A DNA stretch of 64,000 nucleotides from Bradyrhizobium erythrophlei. Lineage in GTDB: Bacteria > Pseudomonadota > Alphaproteobacteria > Rhizobiales > Xanthobacteraceae. The stretch's first letter is position 1. Each line of letters starts with the position of its first letter. The stretch covers positions 5,224,501-5,288,500 of the forward strand of contig NZ_LT670849.1 in NCBI RefSeq assembly GCF_900142985.1, in the 5' to 3' direction. The notes below the pieces were generated by a model, which searched no databases, had not been told where the DNA came from, and saw only the letters and a list, made by a program, of their open reading frames with translations. Below, in pieces: positions 18,273 to 27,530 of the stretch. The translations under genes were made by a program, and so were the position numbers.

Positions 18273-19286
18273 ATGAAAGAAGGTCAGATCCTCGTCACTG
18301 GGGCTGCGGGCTTCATCGGCTTCCATGTTGCACAGCACCTGTTGTCGTCCGGCCGCGAGGTCGTCGGTCTCGACAGCGTCAACAATTATTACGATCCGTC
18401 GCTGAAGCAGGCGCGCATCGATGTCCTGAAGCAACAGCCGAAGTTCAGCTTCGTAAAAGCCGATCTCGCGAATCGCGAAACAACGAAGTCGCTGTTTGCG
18501 AAACACCGTTTTCCCGCCGTCATCCACCTCGCCGCGCAAGCAGGCGTGCGCTATTCGCTGGAAAATCCGCACGCCTACGCGGATGCGAATATCGAGGGCT
18601 TTCTGAATGTGCTCGAGGGCTGCCGCCATCACGGCTGCGGACACCTTCTCTTTGCATCCTCATCGTCAGTCTATGGCGCCAACACCAGGCTGCCATTCTC
18701 AGTGCAGGACAATGTCGATCACCCGATCAGCCTTTATGCCGCATCGAAGAAAGCCAATGAGCTGATGGCGCACGCCTACAGCCATCTGTATCGGATTCCC
18801 TGCACGGGCCTTCGCTTCTTTACGGTGTATGGTCCCTGGGGCCGTCCGGACATGGCGATCTTCATCTTCGCCAAGGCGATTCTGGAGGGCAAGCCGATCC
18901 GACTGTTTAACCACGGGAACATGCGGCGGGATTTCACCTATGTCGACGACGTAGTGGAGGCGATCGCGCGCCTGATCGATCGTCCGCCGCAGGGCAACCC
19001 GGCTTGGTCCGGCGACAATCCCGATCCCGCTTCTAGCGCCGCGCCGTGGAAGATCTACAACATTGGCAACAATCGTCCCGAAGAATTGGAGCATGTCGTA
19101 GCGCTACTGGAGAAGGAATTCGGCCGTCCAGCGATCAAGGAGATGCTGCCGATGCAGCCGGGCGATGTTCTAGCGACCTACGCTGACATCGAAGATCTTG
19201 CTCGTGACGTTGGCTTTAGACCTGCTACAACGATCGAGGACGGCATCGCGCGATTTTCAAAGTGGTTTCGCGAATACCAGAATTAA
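18273..19286 (+). CDS. UDP-glucuronate 4-epimerase-like SDR
   Basis: 337 residues from the ATG at 18273; an ATG at 18240 overlapping the dehydrogenase is possible. The NAD motif ILVTGAAGFIGFHVA, catalytic YAASK, FTVYGPWGRPDMA and RRDFTYVDDVVEAIA match the LpsL/CapI group that interconverts UDP-glucuronate and UDP-galacturonate (or their N-acetyl forms). It takes the likely product of the gene before it. Bases 18825-19286 recur, diverged, at 20473-20937. Confidence 0.87.
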   Translation: MKEGQILVTGAAGFIGFHVAQHLLSSGREVVGLDSVNNYYDPSLKQARIDVLKQQPKFSFVKADLANRETTKSLFAKHRFPAVIHLAAQAGVRYSLENPHAYADANIEGFLNVLEGCRHHGCGHLLFASSSSVYGANTRLPFSVQDNVDHPISLYAASKKANELMAHAYSHLYRIPCTGLRFFTVYGPWGRPDMAIFIFAKAILEGKPIRLFNHGNMRRDFTYVDDVVEAIARLIDRPPQGNPAWSGDNPDPASSAAPWKIYNIGNNRPEELEHVVALLEKEFGRPAIKEMLPMQPGDVLATYADIEDLARDVGFRPATTIEDGIARFSKWFREYQN

Positions 19287-19491
19287 TAAAGAGACCGCAG
19301 AATTGGGCTCATCAGTAGTAACTCGAACGCCGCGCAGCAGGCGACCGAACGGCAATTCGTTTGACTCGCGTGATTGAAATATAGCCGGGGTTAAATATTC
19401 CTCAGAGATGGCAGCGCAACGTGTCCTGAGGTCTGGCGATAATCTATAACGCCTCCGCAGCCGCCGAAGACGCGGTGTACTCGAGCTTGAC

Positions 19492-20361
19492 TCAATCCGT
19501 CGACGGAGTTGCAGTGATGTAACATACCGTGTCGCGCCAAGCCGGCTGCCAATAGATGTCATCAATTTTGAAGCCGTTATCAAGAATTATCTTTTCGAGA
19601 TTGTTGAACGTCGGATGAAAAAGATGGTGATCTTTAAAGCGTCTGAAGCCGATCGTAGTAAGGATTGGCCGCGCGATCTCTTTCAATTGGCGGTCGATTG
19701 CTCGACGACCGCTTTTTCCGCCGTCGACGTAGAGACCTATTACAAGTTTTCCAGCCGGTTTTAGGACTCGTCTTGCTTCTATCAAGGCGAGATCTGGACT
19801 ATGAACGTGGTCGAGCATCGATCTCATGTGAACCCAGTCAAAGCTCGCTGCCTGAAAGGGCAGGAATTCAGCACAGGCAGCGATAAAATTCAGATGCGAT
19901 TTCAGGCAGGGATAAACGACCTTTTTTGCAGGCGGAATATTATCTAAGCAGTCGATGAATGGATCAACGGATACGAATTGTGTATCTGGCGGAATAAAGT
20001 GACGGACTGATCCCGCCCCGCCGCCAACGTCGAGTATACGGCCATACATCCTGATGTGGTCGTAAACGGGCACTACCCCATCAACCTCGTTCTTGTAGTC
20101 TTCGATTGTTGAGCGCTCCCAGCCTTCGTAGGCAGACTGGCCATCGTCCCATTGCACGAACCCGATTGTGTTCCTCAAGAACCGGCGTGCGTCGATCACG
20201 CCTCCAGACGTGCCGATTTCATTCGGCGTTGTGGGAAGTTTGGTGAGCGGATCCGCCAAAATATCCAAAACCCATCGATCGAGCGCAACGCCCTGCTTTA
20301 TCGTTATCGTTGCCTGAGGTGAGCGTTGGTCATCCGTCATATTGATGGGTCGCGTGGTCAT
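19492..20361 (-). CDS. Class I SAM-dependent methyltransferase
   Basis: 289 residues, on the strand opposite to the rest of the locus. GRILDVGGGAGSVRHFIP is SAM motif I; FLPFQAASFDWVHMRSMLDHVHSP and VLKPAGKLVIGLYVDGG are motifs II and III. It sits between the complete epimerase gene and a 3' fragment of a second epimerase, and its base composition looks more AT-rich than its neighbours (by eye), so it was probably acquired with that segment. Acceptor unknown. Confidence 0.78.
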   Translation of the reverse strand: MTTRPINMTDDQRSPQATITIKQGVALDRWVLDILADPLTKLPTTPNEIGTSGGVIDARRFLRNTIGFVQWDDGQSAYEGWERSTIEDYKNEVDGVVPVYDHIRMYGRILDVGGGAGSVRHFIPPDTQFVSVDPFIDCLDNIPPAKKVVYPCLKSHLNFIAACAEFLPFQAASFDWVHMRSMLDHVHSPDLALIEARRVLKPAGKLVIGLYVDGGKSGRRAIDRQLKEIARPILTTIGFRRFKDHHLFHPTFNNLEKIILDNGFKIDDIYWQPAWRDTVCYITATPSTD

Positions 20362-20472
20362 TTTTCGCCGTGCTCGGTGGTGTAGATCTCAGAAAATTAT
20401 TTAATATCAGTATTGTGGCACCTATACCCATTTCGAGTGCGGAATTCAACAAATCGGAAGCGGCCTGTCCTT

Positions 20473-20937
20473 GTGTACGGTCCCTGGGGTCGTCCGGACA
20501 TGGCGATCTTCATCTTCGCAAAGGCGATTCTGGAGAGGAAGCCGATCCGGCTGTTTAACCAAGGCAACATGCGGCGGGACTTCACCTATGTTGACGACGT
20601 CGTCGAAGCGATCGCCCGCCTGATCGACCGTCCCCCGCAGGGCAACCCGGCGTGGTCCGGCGACAATCCCGATCCCGCTTCCAGCGCCGCGCCGTGGAAG
20701 ATCTACAACATCGGCAACAACCGCCCCGAAGAATTGATGCATGTCGTCGCGCTGCTTGAGAAGGAATTTGGTTGCAGCGCGGCCAAGGAGATGCTGCCGA
20801 TGCAACCCGGTGATGTTCCTGCGACCTATGCCGATATCGAAGACCTTGCGCGTGACGTAGGCTTTAGACCGGCTACAACGATCGAAGAGGGCATCGCACG
20901 TTTTTCACAGTGGTTTCGGAATTACCGAGACCAGTAG
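20473..20937 (+). pseudogene. 3' fragment of a second UDP-uronate 4-epimerase gene
   Basis: The frame reads VYGPWGRPDMAIFIFAKAIL through to the normal C-terminus, closely following residues about 185-337 of the intact epimerase at 18273, with scattered substitutions (E/R, H/N and others). The NAD-binding half and catalytic YxxxK are missing, so it cannot be an enzyme. The homology stops sharply at 20473; upstream bases are unrelated. The copies are too diverged for a recent duplication, which suggests a recombined relative of the locus. Confidence 0.85.
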
Positions 20938-21205
20938 CTTTGCGTCACCGTCGACGCTGTCTGATTTGGATCGACGGGCAGCTCAGTCGATCATCAGGAG
21001 TTTCGACTATCCTGCATTTTTCGCAGATCGATCGCGAGAGCTAGCCATCGAAAGTGTTTGACGAATCATAGGAGGCTCTGCCAAAAGTTATCCACTACTT
21101 TAAGGGACGATTCAAAGAAATAGCGGCGGGCAACCTCGTTGCCCGAAGAGGCTTGGCCTTGTTCGTCTAGCGTAATTCCGCAAGTGCGCGTTTTCCTGCG
21201 TTTAG

Positions 21206-23560
21206 ATGCCGACCTTGCGAATTATCTGCTGGAGACAAGGTAACTTGAACGCTTCTTCGAGAACGCTTGCTGATTCACCCTCTAATAAAAAGCCAGCCAG
21301 CGGGGGCGGATCCCGATCGATCCGTGTTGCCGTTTCTATCGCGGCCCTAAGTGTCGCTTTAGCACTGCTATCGAACAACTATGATCTTTCAAAGGTGGGT
21401 CAGGATTTCGATGCCCTGACATTACCGGTGGTTGCCATCGTTTCGGTAGCTTTGCTCTCTAATACGCTTGTCGCCGTCATTCGTTTCAAGATCATAGCGA
21501 ATGACATGGGCGATGCAATGTCGTGGCGCCGCGCCATGGCAACCGTAAGCGCCGGTAGCTTGGCTGGCGCGCTTTTCTTCCAACTAGCGGGGCAGTTGAT
21601 CGCACGAAGCGCGATCATGAGACGAAGCGGTGTCCCGTTTGCGAACGTTGTCGTCATCACACTTTACGAGCGCGCGGTCGCTGCTGCGCTATCAGCACTG
21701 CTAGCTGTTGGCGGAGCCTATCTGGTGTTTGGTCGGATTTATATCGATCCGGACACTGGCGGCGCCGATCTAGTTCGACTTCTGTTTGGATTGATTGCTG
21801 CCACCATCGTCGGTGCGATCGTCGGTTACGGTCGGAGCGCGATGAAAGCTGTTGTTCCTTTGCTTTCGGGACATTTTACAACCAGCTTACTTCGCGTGTC
21901 CGCTGTTAGCCTCTTCGTTCAAGTTCCTATGATGATCGCCTACGTTGCGATCGCCCACACACTCGCACCCAATGTTGCTCTGCTCGATCTAGCTGCCGCG
22001 GCCTCGGTGGTTATGTTTGCAGCAAGCATCCCAATCAGTTTAGCGGGATGGGGAATCCGCGAGATGAGTGCAGTAGCGGCCCTGGGTATGATTGGTGTTT
22101 CCAACCACGCGGCCTTCACCACTGCGATTATCGTCGGATTCGGCTCTTTATTCTCCATGGCGATCGTCGCGGCGATTTCACTGCCTATACTCAAGCAAGA
22201 GACGGTGGAGGGGGCAGGCTCGACATCTGCCTCCACAATCGACTTTACAAAAGCGCTGTCGTGGACACTTCCCCTTGCAGCCGCAACGTTTGTCTTATTC
22301 CAAGTTTACCTCCCGGTCGGTTCGGGGCTGCTCAATATTAATCTTGCCGATCCGATCGCACTCATTGCCGCCGCATTGTTCGTTGTGACAGCTCGCGAGG
22401 CTGGTGCGCGCTCGCTTTGGCGCATTCCAGGTCTAAATGTTGCTGTCGCCATGATTACAGCCGTCCTGACTTTGTCCCTTCTCATTGGGGTGGAATCGTT
22501 CGGATACACGACATGGGCGTGGGTAAATCGCTATCTCGGCTGGTTCGTGTTGCTCGCCTATGGCGCGACTGGGGCACTGATCGTTGCCAAAGGAGGTGAA
22601 GAAGGACGGCGTGCCGTTCTGCTGACCTATATCGGCGCCACGATTGCAGTTTCTGCCGTTGATATTGGTACGTTGCTGCTCAAGCTTTTTGAAGTCGACC
22701 TCACCAAGAAACAAAATCTTGAGGCTTTCTCTCAGAATCACAATTTTTTTGCGTTTCAACTGCTCATGGCCACGAGCGCAATCTTTGTGGTCGTGAGAGA
22801 CAAACGTCTGCGCGTAGCTCTTATGTCTATCGCACTTGTCGCCTTCTGGTTTGCCGGCTCGCGGTCTGGCTGGATTGCACTTTTAAGTATCACCGGTGTT
22901 GCGATTTATATGAATGCAATCCGTTTCCGCGAAGTTGCATTCGCTCTCTTGATAGCGTCTGTCACGGCATGCGTTCCCTTTCTTGCTCAAGTTGCCACTC
23001 CCAGTCGGACCGCCACAATCAGCCAGGCCTCCTCATCTAATCGAGCCATTACATCCAGCCACGCAGCTACATCCAATCAGGCAAATATGAACGGCAATTC
23101 TGTGCCGATCAGACCTGAAATCGTTCCGTCGGTAGTCTCCACACGGGAGCGAACATTTTCTATGGTCGAGGGCTGGAAGCTCTTCGAAACGGCTCCTGTG
23201 TTCGGCGCCGGCCTCGGCGCTTTCCGCCATCTCGGATTTCAAGGCAGCAGCCCCGGGATTCCTCTACTGATCCACTCGACAGCGCTATGGCTTCTGGCGG
23301 AACTAGGCATTGTTGGATTTGTGGTCTTTGCCATCGCGTTTGTGCGCATCTTTTTGGTCGAAACAAAAACTTACACTGAGGAAGCTTCCGCTGTGGCAGT
23401 TCTGTGCATGGTTGCATTCGCCGTAATGTCTGGTCCTGCAGACATGCTCTATCAGAGGACATTTTGGCTTTTGATGGGAGCGGCGCTTGCGTATTCCGGC
23501 GAGCCCGCGGTCGAGACTCCAAAGTTGCGTGTAAAAACCGCCGCCTCGGCAACAGCGTAG
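21206..23560 (+). CDS. Flippase-like / O-antigen-ligase-like fusion membrane protein
   Basis: 784 residues with about twenty hydrophobic segments. Residues about 40-340 resemble the AglD/UPF0104 lysylphosphatidylglycerol-synthase membrane domain (AVIRFKIIANDMG, GALFFQLAGQLIARSAIMRR, SLAGWGIREMSAVAAL). Residues about 380-770 resemble the Wzy_C/WaaL ligase-polymerase family, with AFWFAGSRSGWIALLSI and a large loop holding a Ser/Thr/Asn/Gln-rich stretch at about 600-630. A TTG at 21245 has GGAG ten bases upstream and may be the true start. Likely role: transfer or polymerisation of lipid-linked glycan at the periplasmic face. Activity inferred. Confidence 0.75.
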   Translation: MPTLRIICWRQGNLNASSRTLADSPSNKKPASGGGSRSIRVAVSIAALSVALALLSNNYDLSKVGQDFDALTLPVVAIVSVALLSNTLVAVIRFKIIANDMGDAMSWRRAMATVSAGSLAGALFFQLAGQLIARSAIMRRSGVPFANVVVITLYERAVAAALSALLAVGGAYLVFGRIYIDPDTGGADLVRLLFGLIAATIVGAIVGYGRSAMKAVVPLLSGHFTTSLLRVSAVSLFVQVPMMIAYVAIAHTLAPNVALLDLAAAASVVMFAASIPISLAGWGIREMSAVAALGMIGVSNHAAFTTAIIVGFGSLFSMAIVAAISLPILKQETVEGAGSTSASTIDFTKALSWTLPLAAATFVLFQVYLPVGSGLLNINLADPIALIAAALFVVTAREAGARSLWRIPGLNVAVAMITAVLTLSLLIGVESFGYTTWAWVNRYLGWFVLLAYGATGALIVAKGGEEGRRAVLLTYIGATIAVSAVDIGTLLLKLFEVDLTKKQNLEAFSQNHNFFAFQLLMATSAIFVVVRDKRLRVALMSIALVAFWFAGSRSGWIALLSITGVAIYMNAIRFREVAFALLIASVTACVPFLAQVATPSRTATISQASSSNRAITSSHAATSNQANMNGNSVPIRPEIVPSVVSTRERTFSMVEGWKLFETAPVFGAGLGAFRHLGFQGSSPGIPLLIHSTALWLLAELGIVGFVVFAIAFVRIFLVETKTYTEEASAVAVLCMVAFAVMSGPADMLYQRTFWLLMGAALAYSGEPAVETPKLRVKTAASATA

Positions 23561-23829
23561 TATTTCAAGGACCTACGATTCGGCGGCTGGCAAGCGTCTC
23601 CTCGATCGGTAGGTCCGATAATTTGGCCGCGACCGGGGCCGCAATCCCGGCATCATCCCGAGCCTTTTGTTGGCAACCTTCATTGTGCCAGATGCTCGCT
23701 TGGCGCTGCCTAAGCGGGCTACGTTCACGCCACGCGCGAAAACTCTTCAACGCGGTTAACCATCAGACGATGGAGGAGTCGTGATGACCGAAGGATATAG
23801 GCGATCGAGCCCTGTGACCTGACTTGATG

Positions 23830-23961
23830 TCAGAACAAGCGGCCCATCACCGTCGCGCGGCAAAAAATTAAAAAAAATATCATCGCAATAATGATGACCG
23901 AGTAGATCTTGATCCCTTCGGGAACCTCGTCGATCAATCGTTTCGAGAGATTTAGCTTCAT
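23830..23961 (-). CDS. Small one-helix membrane protein (43 aa)
   Basis: ATG at 23961; reads MKLNLSKRLIDEVPEGIKIY then a hydrophobic helix (SVIIIAMIFFLIFC) and a short basic tail. The layout, an amphipathic N-terminus and one helix, is like the other tiny proteins of this window. The ribosome site is weak. No known family recognised. Confidence 0.5.
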   Translation of the reverse strand: MKLNLSKRLIDEVPEGIKIYSVIIIAMIFFLIFCRATVMGRLF

Positions 23962-24051
23962 GAATGTGCCGTGACGATTAAGCCGTAAATACTCATGGTA
24001 GACGATTCGTAACTATCATTTTATCAAGGCTCGCAGGAAATAATAACTGTT

Positions 24052-24454
24052 TTATTCGAGTGGACGCGGTGCAGGCGTAACCAAGGGCAGAGGCTTATAC
24101 GTCTGTAACTCGCACCGGTCCATGATGACCGATCGGCGTTCACCCATGAACTTGTCATCGTTGAAGAAAGCCGAATACTGAACTTGCTGTGTTTTTGGTG
24201 GTGGGTTTGCTTCCTGAAGCAAACATAGTAATCGTCAGGACCATGATCCGTGCGTCGAACATCAGATAATTCCAGCGGACAATAGTCACGTTTGCACAGG
24301 TTGCATTTTCGGCCGGCGGTGATGGTGGCGGCACGTATACAGGCGGAGGTGACTGCACGAGCCGATGAACAGGCGGGTAGCAATGAGCTAACCCTTCGTG
24401 CCTGTGGCACAAATATCGCCCTCGGGAAAAATTGGCAATAATGCACTGCTGCAA
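24052..24454 (-). pseudogene. Decayed gene with two frameshifts
   Basis: Three adjacent segments in three different frames each look coding: CHRHEGLAHCYPPVHRLVQ with a proline-rich stretch (about 24330-24420), then KRDYCPLELSDVRRTDHGPD (about 24230-24300), then VQYSAFFNDDKFMGERRS to the end KPLPLVTPAPRPLE and TAA at 24052. No single frame covers them, so at least two indels are needed. It is probably a former cysteine- and proline-rich exported or envelope protein. The reconstruction is by eye; sequencing error is an alternative. Confidence 0.45.
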
Positions 24455-24527
24455 CTCCTAGTGCACAGACGCGGCTCCAGCGGTCTGAAAGTCTAGCGAA
24501 TATTTATTTTTTTGCGTGAGGGATTTC

Positions 24528-24752
24528 ATGAAGTGCTATTTCGGTATCGCTGTCGCGGCGATGTTGGGCGCTGCGCCGAGCATTCCCGTGCTGGCCCAAC
24601 TATCAGATAACGGTTTTCCTTACGTCGGAAGCACGCCGCCGGCTCGTGAGCAACCGCCCTTGACGGCAGACGAGCGATCAAAGCTGAAAGACGAACTCGC
24701 AAAGGCGAGGGAAGGTGCGAAAGCCGCTACAGCCAAATCGCAGAAGCGCTAG
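24528..24752 (+). CDS. Small secreted protein (74 aa)
   Basis: ATG at 24528 with GAGGGATTTC just upstream; a GTG at 24516 is in frame but lies in the ribosome site. A signal peptide MKCYFGIAVAAMLGAAPSIP ends at a probable VLA-Q cleavage site. The mature part is charged and helical (LTADERSKLKDELAKAREG). Probably periplasmic; function unknown. A candidate small RNA begins 41 bases after its stop. Confidence 0.7.
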   Translation: MKCYFGIAVAAMLGAAPSIPVLAQLSDNGFPYVGSTPPAREQPPLTADERSKLKDELAKAREGAKAATAKSQKR

Positions 24753-24793
24753 GGGCCGACGCGTTGGCGCCGCCGCAGTAGAGTGCTTCCGTC

Positions 24794-24921
24794 CCTCGCG
24801 CTAACGGCTCGTCAACTTGATTGCCGTAGGTTTCTGATATCGCGAGAGTGCACCGAGTATCGCGATCCTTTCTGGAACGAAACTCACAGGACCCGCCGGA
24901 TTCGTCCCCGGCGGGTTTTGC
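24794..24921 (+). ncRNA. Candidate small RNA / 3'UTR element, copy 1
   Basis: A 128-base segment repeated with two base changes at 38876-39003. It ends in a strong intrinsic terminator (ACCCGCCGG, short loop, CCCGGCGGG, TTTT at about 24890-24918) and has no conserved open frame. Both copies start 35-41 bases after a short + strand gene, so they are either independent RNAs or processed 3' UTRs. The T-rich tail sets the strand. No known RNA family recognised. Confidence 0.5.
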
Positions 24922-25178
24922 TTGCGAGGCCGCGCCGGAGAGCCCTAACCTGCCGTTGCGTGAGCCAGCCGACTGCGACGGTGCGCCTATGGACATGAGA
25001 GCATATCGCGAGCCTCAGTCCATCAGGGCAGGGCGGAATTAGAATTATGGGGATTGCAACCTAAAGCGATCTTATCGCGGTGCACAACCTTGATTTAGCC
25101 CGAATCTTTTGGCGGAACTCTCGTGCTACGTGGGGCGTTACGTAGTTCACAAAAGTCAGAGAACGGTGGAGATGCGCG

Positions 25179-25271
25179 GTGCAGATCGCGTTACAGATCA
25201 ATTTTGCCTTATGGATCATGATGGGGTGCGCGATCGCCGCGATCTCTCAGGTCGTGGGATACCTGTACTAG
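25179..25271 (+). CDS. Tiny membrane peptide (30 aa)
   Basis: GTG start with GGAG seven bases upstream; reads VQIALQINFALWIMMGCAIAAI and then SQVVGYLY. One predicted membrane helix. It converges on and overlaps by four bases the end of the - strand gene at 25268. Supported only by the start signal and composition. Confidence 0.38.
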   Translation: MQIALQINFALWIMMGCAIAAISQVVGYLY

Positions 25272-25636
25272 GTCAACAACCACGTCGTTGCTTTGACCGT
25301 CAGCCAACCCAGTGCTGACCACCAGCCGAATGTCGCGACGATGGTTGCGGCCATGAAGGAAACGCTGAAAAACCGCTGCAATAAACTAGCGTCGCCAATC
25401 ACAGAGCTTGCAAGGGTCTCTTCGGTTAGGTTGCTCTCCAGTCCCGGCCAGGCGCTAGTCGTATCCAGCGCTGGAGCATGTCCGCTAGATTGCAACTTGG
25501 CGAACTCAAGTTGATCCTCAAACAATCGCTGTTCGACAAAGCGCAATTCGGCAGGGCTAAGATTTGAACGAGGGAGTTTTTGAAAGCGATCGATATTGCG
25601 CTGGAGTGCCCTTAAACGCGCGGTGCTTTCGTCCAT
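25268..25636 (-). CDS. Small coiled-coil protein with C-terminal helix (122 aa)
   Basis: ATG at 25636 preceded by AGGAG. Residues 1-45 are charged and helical (LQRNIDRFQKLPRSN, AELRFVEQRLFEDQLEFAKL), followed by a linker and one membrane helix near residues 92-112. The N-terminal part is clearly related to the 63-residue protein at 44591-44782 (IQNNIARYEGLLKSKL, STEVRLVEKRLSEERF). Function unknown; probably an inner-membrane-anchored adaptor. Confidence 0.68.
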   Translation of the reverse strand: MDESTARLRALQRNIDRFQKLPRSNLSPAELRFVEQRLFEDQLEFAKLQSSGHAPALDTTSAWPGLESNLTEETLASSVIGDASLLQRFFSVSFMAATIVATFGWWSALGWLTVKATTWLLT

Positions 25637-25846
25637 CAGAATTACTCCTACAAAATGAACTCTGAAAATTCAGCTCGTTTAGCGGCCTTGCGTTAAATCC
25701 CTTTGTCAGCCCCATGAAACTTGGGTCGTGCCGGAAAATGAGGCGATTCTTCCGGTCGTCATACAACCGTAACTTGAAGTCCGATCAGTTTCCCCTGGAA
25801 TCCAGCAAGTTTTGTGCCAGCGGTCGCGGGCGGAGCCGTTGCAGTC

Positions 25847-26143
25847 TCAACCCAGTGGGGGCTTTCTCGCTGTGGTGGTTGGATTTTTTGCTGCCACTGC
25901 GGGCGACTGCTGGGCCTCGCGATCCATCACATCCCTACAACCAGAACTTAGACTCACGCGGTTTTTGATCATGCAAGCCGTGATCCGGGAGATGTCTGGA
26001 ACTTCTGAGCTGCAAAAGCGGAATGCATCGCTAGTGCACATTTGCTGCGCTTCGGGGCTGAAGGCGTGGCCCGACGTTGACAGCAAGGAAAACGAAATGG
26101 CGAATGCTGCAATCAACGCGCCCCTGCGAAATGACCTTGTCAT
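25847..26143 (-). CDS. Cysteine-rich periplasmic protein (98 aa)
   Basis: Signal peptide (RRGALIAAFAISFSLLSTSGHA) and then a four-cysteine unit, CTSDAFRFCSSEVPDISRIT, ACMIKNRVSLSSGC. The spacing matches the short cysteine-rich repeat related to GLG1 that is common in rhizobial exported proteins. The tail is rich in Ala, Lys and Pro. Two disulfides are likely. Role unknown. Confidence 0.7.
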   Translation of the reverse strand: MTRSFRRGALIAAFAISFSLLSTSGHAFSPEAQQMCTSDAFRFCSSEVPDISRITACMIKNRVSLSSGCRDVMDREAQQSPAVAAKNPTTTARKPPLG

Positions 26144-26586
26144 GACCTAACTCCGTTGTTGGTCGTGAGCTGAAGGCTAGATCCCTCTCTGTTTCAAGAA
26201 TGTGTCGCGGCTTCGGAAAATGGTTTCAAGCGCTCTAAACGGAGCGAAGGCGGGGCTTGAGGCCCGAGTCACTTGAGGACGCGACGGCGCAACTAGATAA
26301 TCACCGTCAAATCATCTAGCTGCTCAGCCAGTCGTAAGGAAACGGAATCAGTGGCCAAGGGTCTCTTCAAAAACCAACCTTTGTTGTTGCCCATCGCACT
26401 AGCGCGATCTCGTTGAATTAACCAATCGTTAACCAACTAAGCTGATGCTTCTTCTCACGAAGCGACGGAACCGGACAGCCGGGCCGGCAGTCGCTCGGGG
26501 TAAGCCGGCGGCGTAGCGCCCGCCGGCTTTCTCGCTAGGGGCGAGACGTTTTGGTGGGCTCCATCCAACCCTAATGGAGGATCATC
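26144..26586. other. Gene-free stretch with terminator
   Basis: No convincing frame. It lies between two divergently oriented genes, so it should hold both promoters; none is clear enough to place. An intrinsic terminator lies at 26502-26530. Confidence 0.5.
26502..26530 (+). terminator. Rho-independent terminator-like hairpin
   Basis: AAGCCGGCGG and CCGCCGGCTT pair around a CGTAGCGC loop, followed by TTCTCG. A second small hairpin (CTCG..CGAG then ACGTTTT) follows. It would isolate the DUF2934 gene from upstream transcription. Confidence 0.55.
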
Positions 26587-26790
26587 ATGCACGACCTAGA
26601 ACAGGCCATTCGCGAGCGCGCCTATCACCTTTGGATCGAAAGTGGTTGCCTGGAAGGACGGGCCGAGGACCATTGGCTCGCGGCGCAAAGGTCAATCTTG
26701 GGCGCGCTGCTTGGGGCTCGGGAAGATGCTGCGGAAGTGCCGTTGAAGCCAAAGAAGGCGAGGGCACCCCGAAAAAAGCGGGCGGCTTGA
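26587..26790 (+). CDS. DUF2934 protein (67 aa)
   Basis: ATG with GGAGG seven bases upstream. Residues 5-40 (AIRERAYHLWIESGCLEGRA, EDHWLAAQ) are the DUF2934 signature, and a Lys/Arg/Ala tail (KPKKARAPRKKRAA) may bind nucleic acid. DUF2934 proteins are common and often multicopy in rhizobia, function unknown. A divergent second member lies at 27009-27173. Confidence 0.85.
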   Translation: MHDLEQAIRERAYHLWIESGCLEGRAEDHWLAAQRSILGALLGAREDAAEVPLKPKKARAPRKKRAA

Positions 26791-27008
26791 GTAGACGGCC
26801 ATCTCTTTAAGTGCACACCCAGCCCCTCCGTGTTCGAGTTTTGAAGCCGCCGACTTCACCCGCGAGGAACTAAAGCTGCTGCGCTGAGGGCAGGAAAACG
26901 CTAGCCGCTTGACACTAAAACAATCTCAAATGCGCGGGACGGCCGGAGAAGCCGCCTGGGCAAGCGGCTTGAGTCTCAGTTTCCGAATCTGCCCCGCGGC
27001 TCCAAATA

Positions 27009-27173
27009 TCACTCAAGGAACGTTTTTGACTTCTCGTCCGGATTTGTGGCCGCATCCTTCTTCAGATCAAGCTCGGCCTGAAGCCAAAATTCGTCGTCTC
27101 GTCCTTCAGGCCGGCCAGCTTGCTCCCAGAGTTGATGAGCGCGCGCACGAATTGCTTCTTCAGGAATAGGCAT
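27009..27173 (-). CDS. DUF2934 protein (54 aa)
   Basis: ATG at 27173 with CGGAG upstream. EEAIRARAHQLWEQAGRPEG and RDDEFWLQAELDL match the DUF2934 core more closely than the neighbouring copy; the basic tail is absent and the C-terminus is acidic and charged. It converges on the first copy. Function unknown. Confidence 0.75.
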   Translation of the reverse strand: MPIPEEAIRARAHQLWEQAGRPEGRDDEFWLQAELDLKKDAATNPDEKSKTFLE

Positions 27174-27278
27174 AACAGTCTCCGATCGATTTGCTGCAGG
27201 CCGCCCGCGGGGTGGCGTCTGGGAAAGCCTCCGCCTATGGCAACAAAGCGCAACGCCACGGAGTTCCGTTAGATGGTG

Positions 27279-27530
27279 CTACTTTGAAAGTTCTGAGAAG
27301 GACGTGCGCAAATACAACACTCGCCGTCGACATTGTGATCGACCACGGATTTCCGGCCGTCGATTTCTTCGCGTGTGCTCCTTCGCCGACTTCTTCGCCT
27401 CGATCGACATTAGCATTTCGCAAAGGGCGGCGAAGTCGAACAAGTCGGTTAAGGGGTTCGAAGACGCAGGCGAGGCCAAGAAACCTGCGAGCAGAAAAGC
27501 CGCTACGCGAAAGCGCCAATGGCCGGACAT
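27279..27530 (-). pseudogene. Signal-peptide fragment of the 46899-47636 gene fused to unrelated sequence
   Basis: Codons 1-33 (MSGHWRFRVAAFLLAGFLAS and onward) are nearly identical to the start of the gene at 47636; the shared DNA is 27433-27545 versus 47539-47651, 113 bases with two differences. After LFDFA the frame runs into unrelated sequence and stops 50 codons later without the body of the parent protein. It has a signal peptide but no recognisable mature domain, so it is a truncated copy or an accidental secretion fusion. Confidence 0.65.

Noticed and set aside
21060..21205. Possible promoter with a -10-like AT stretch before the fusion protein gene
   Set aside because: No pair of elements with correct spacing could be placed.
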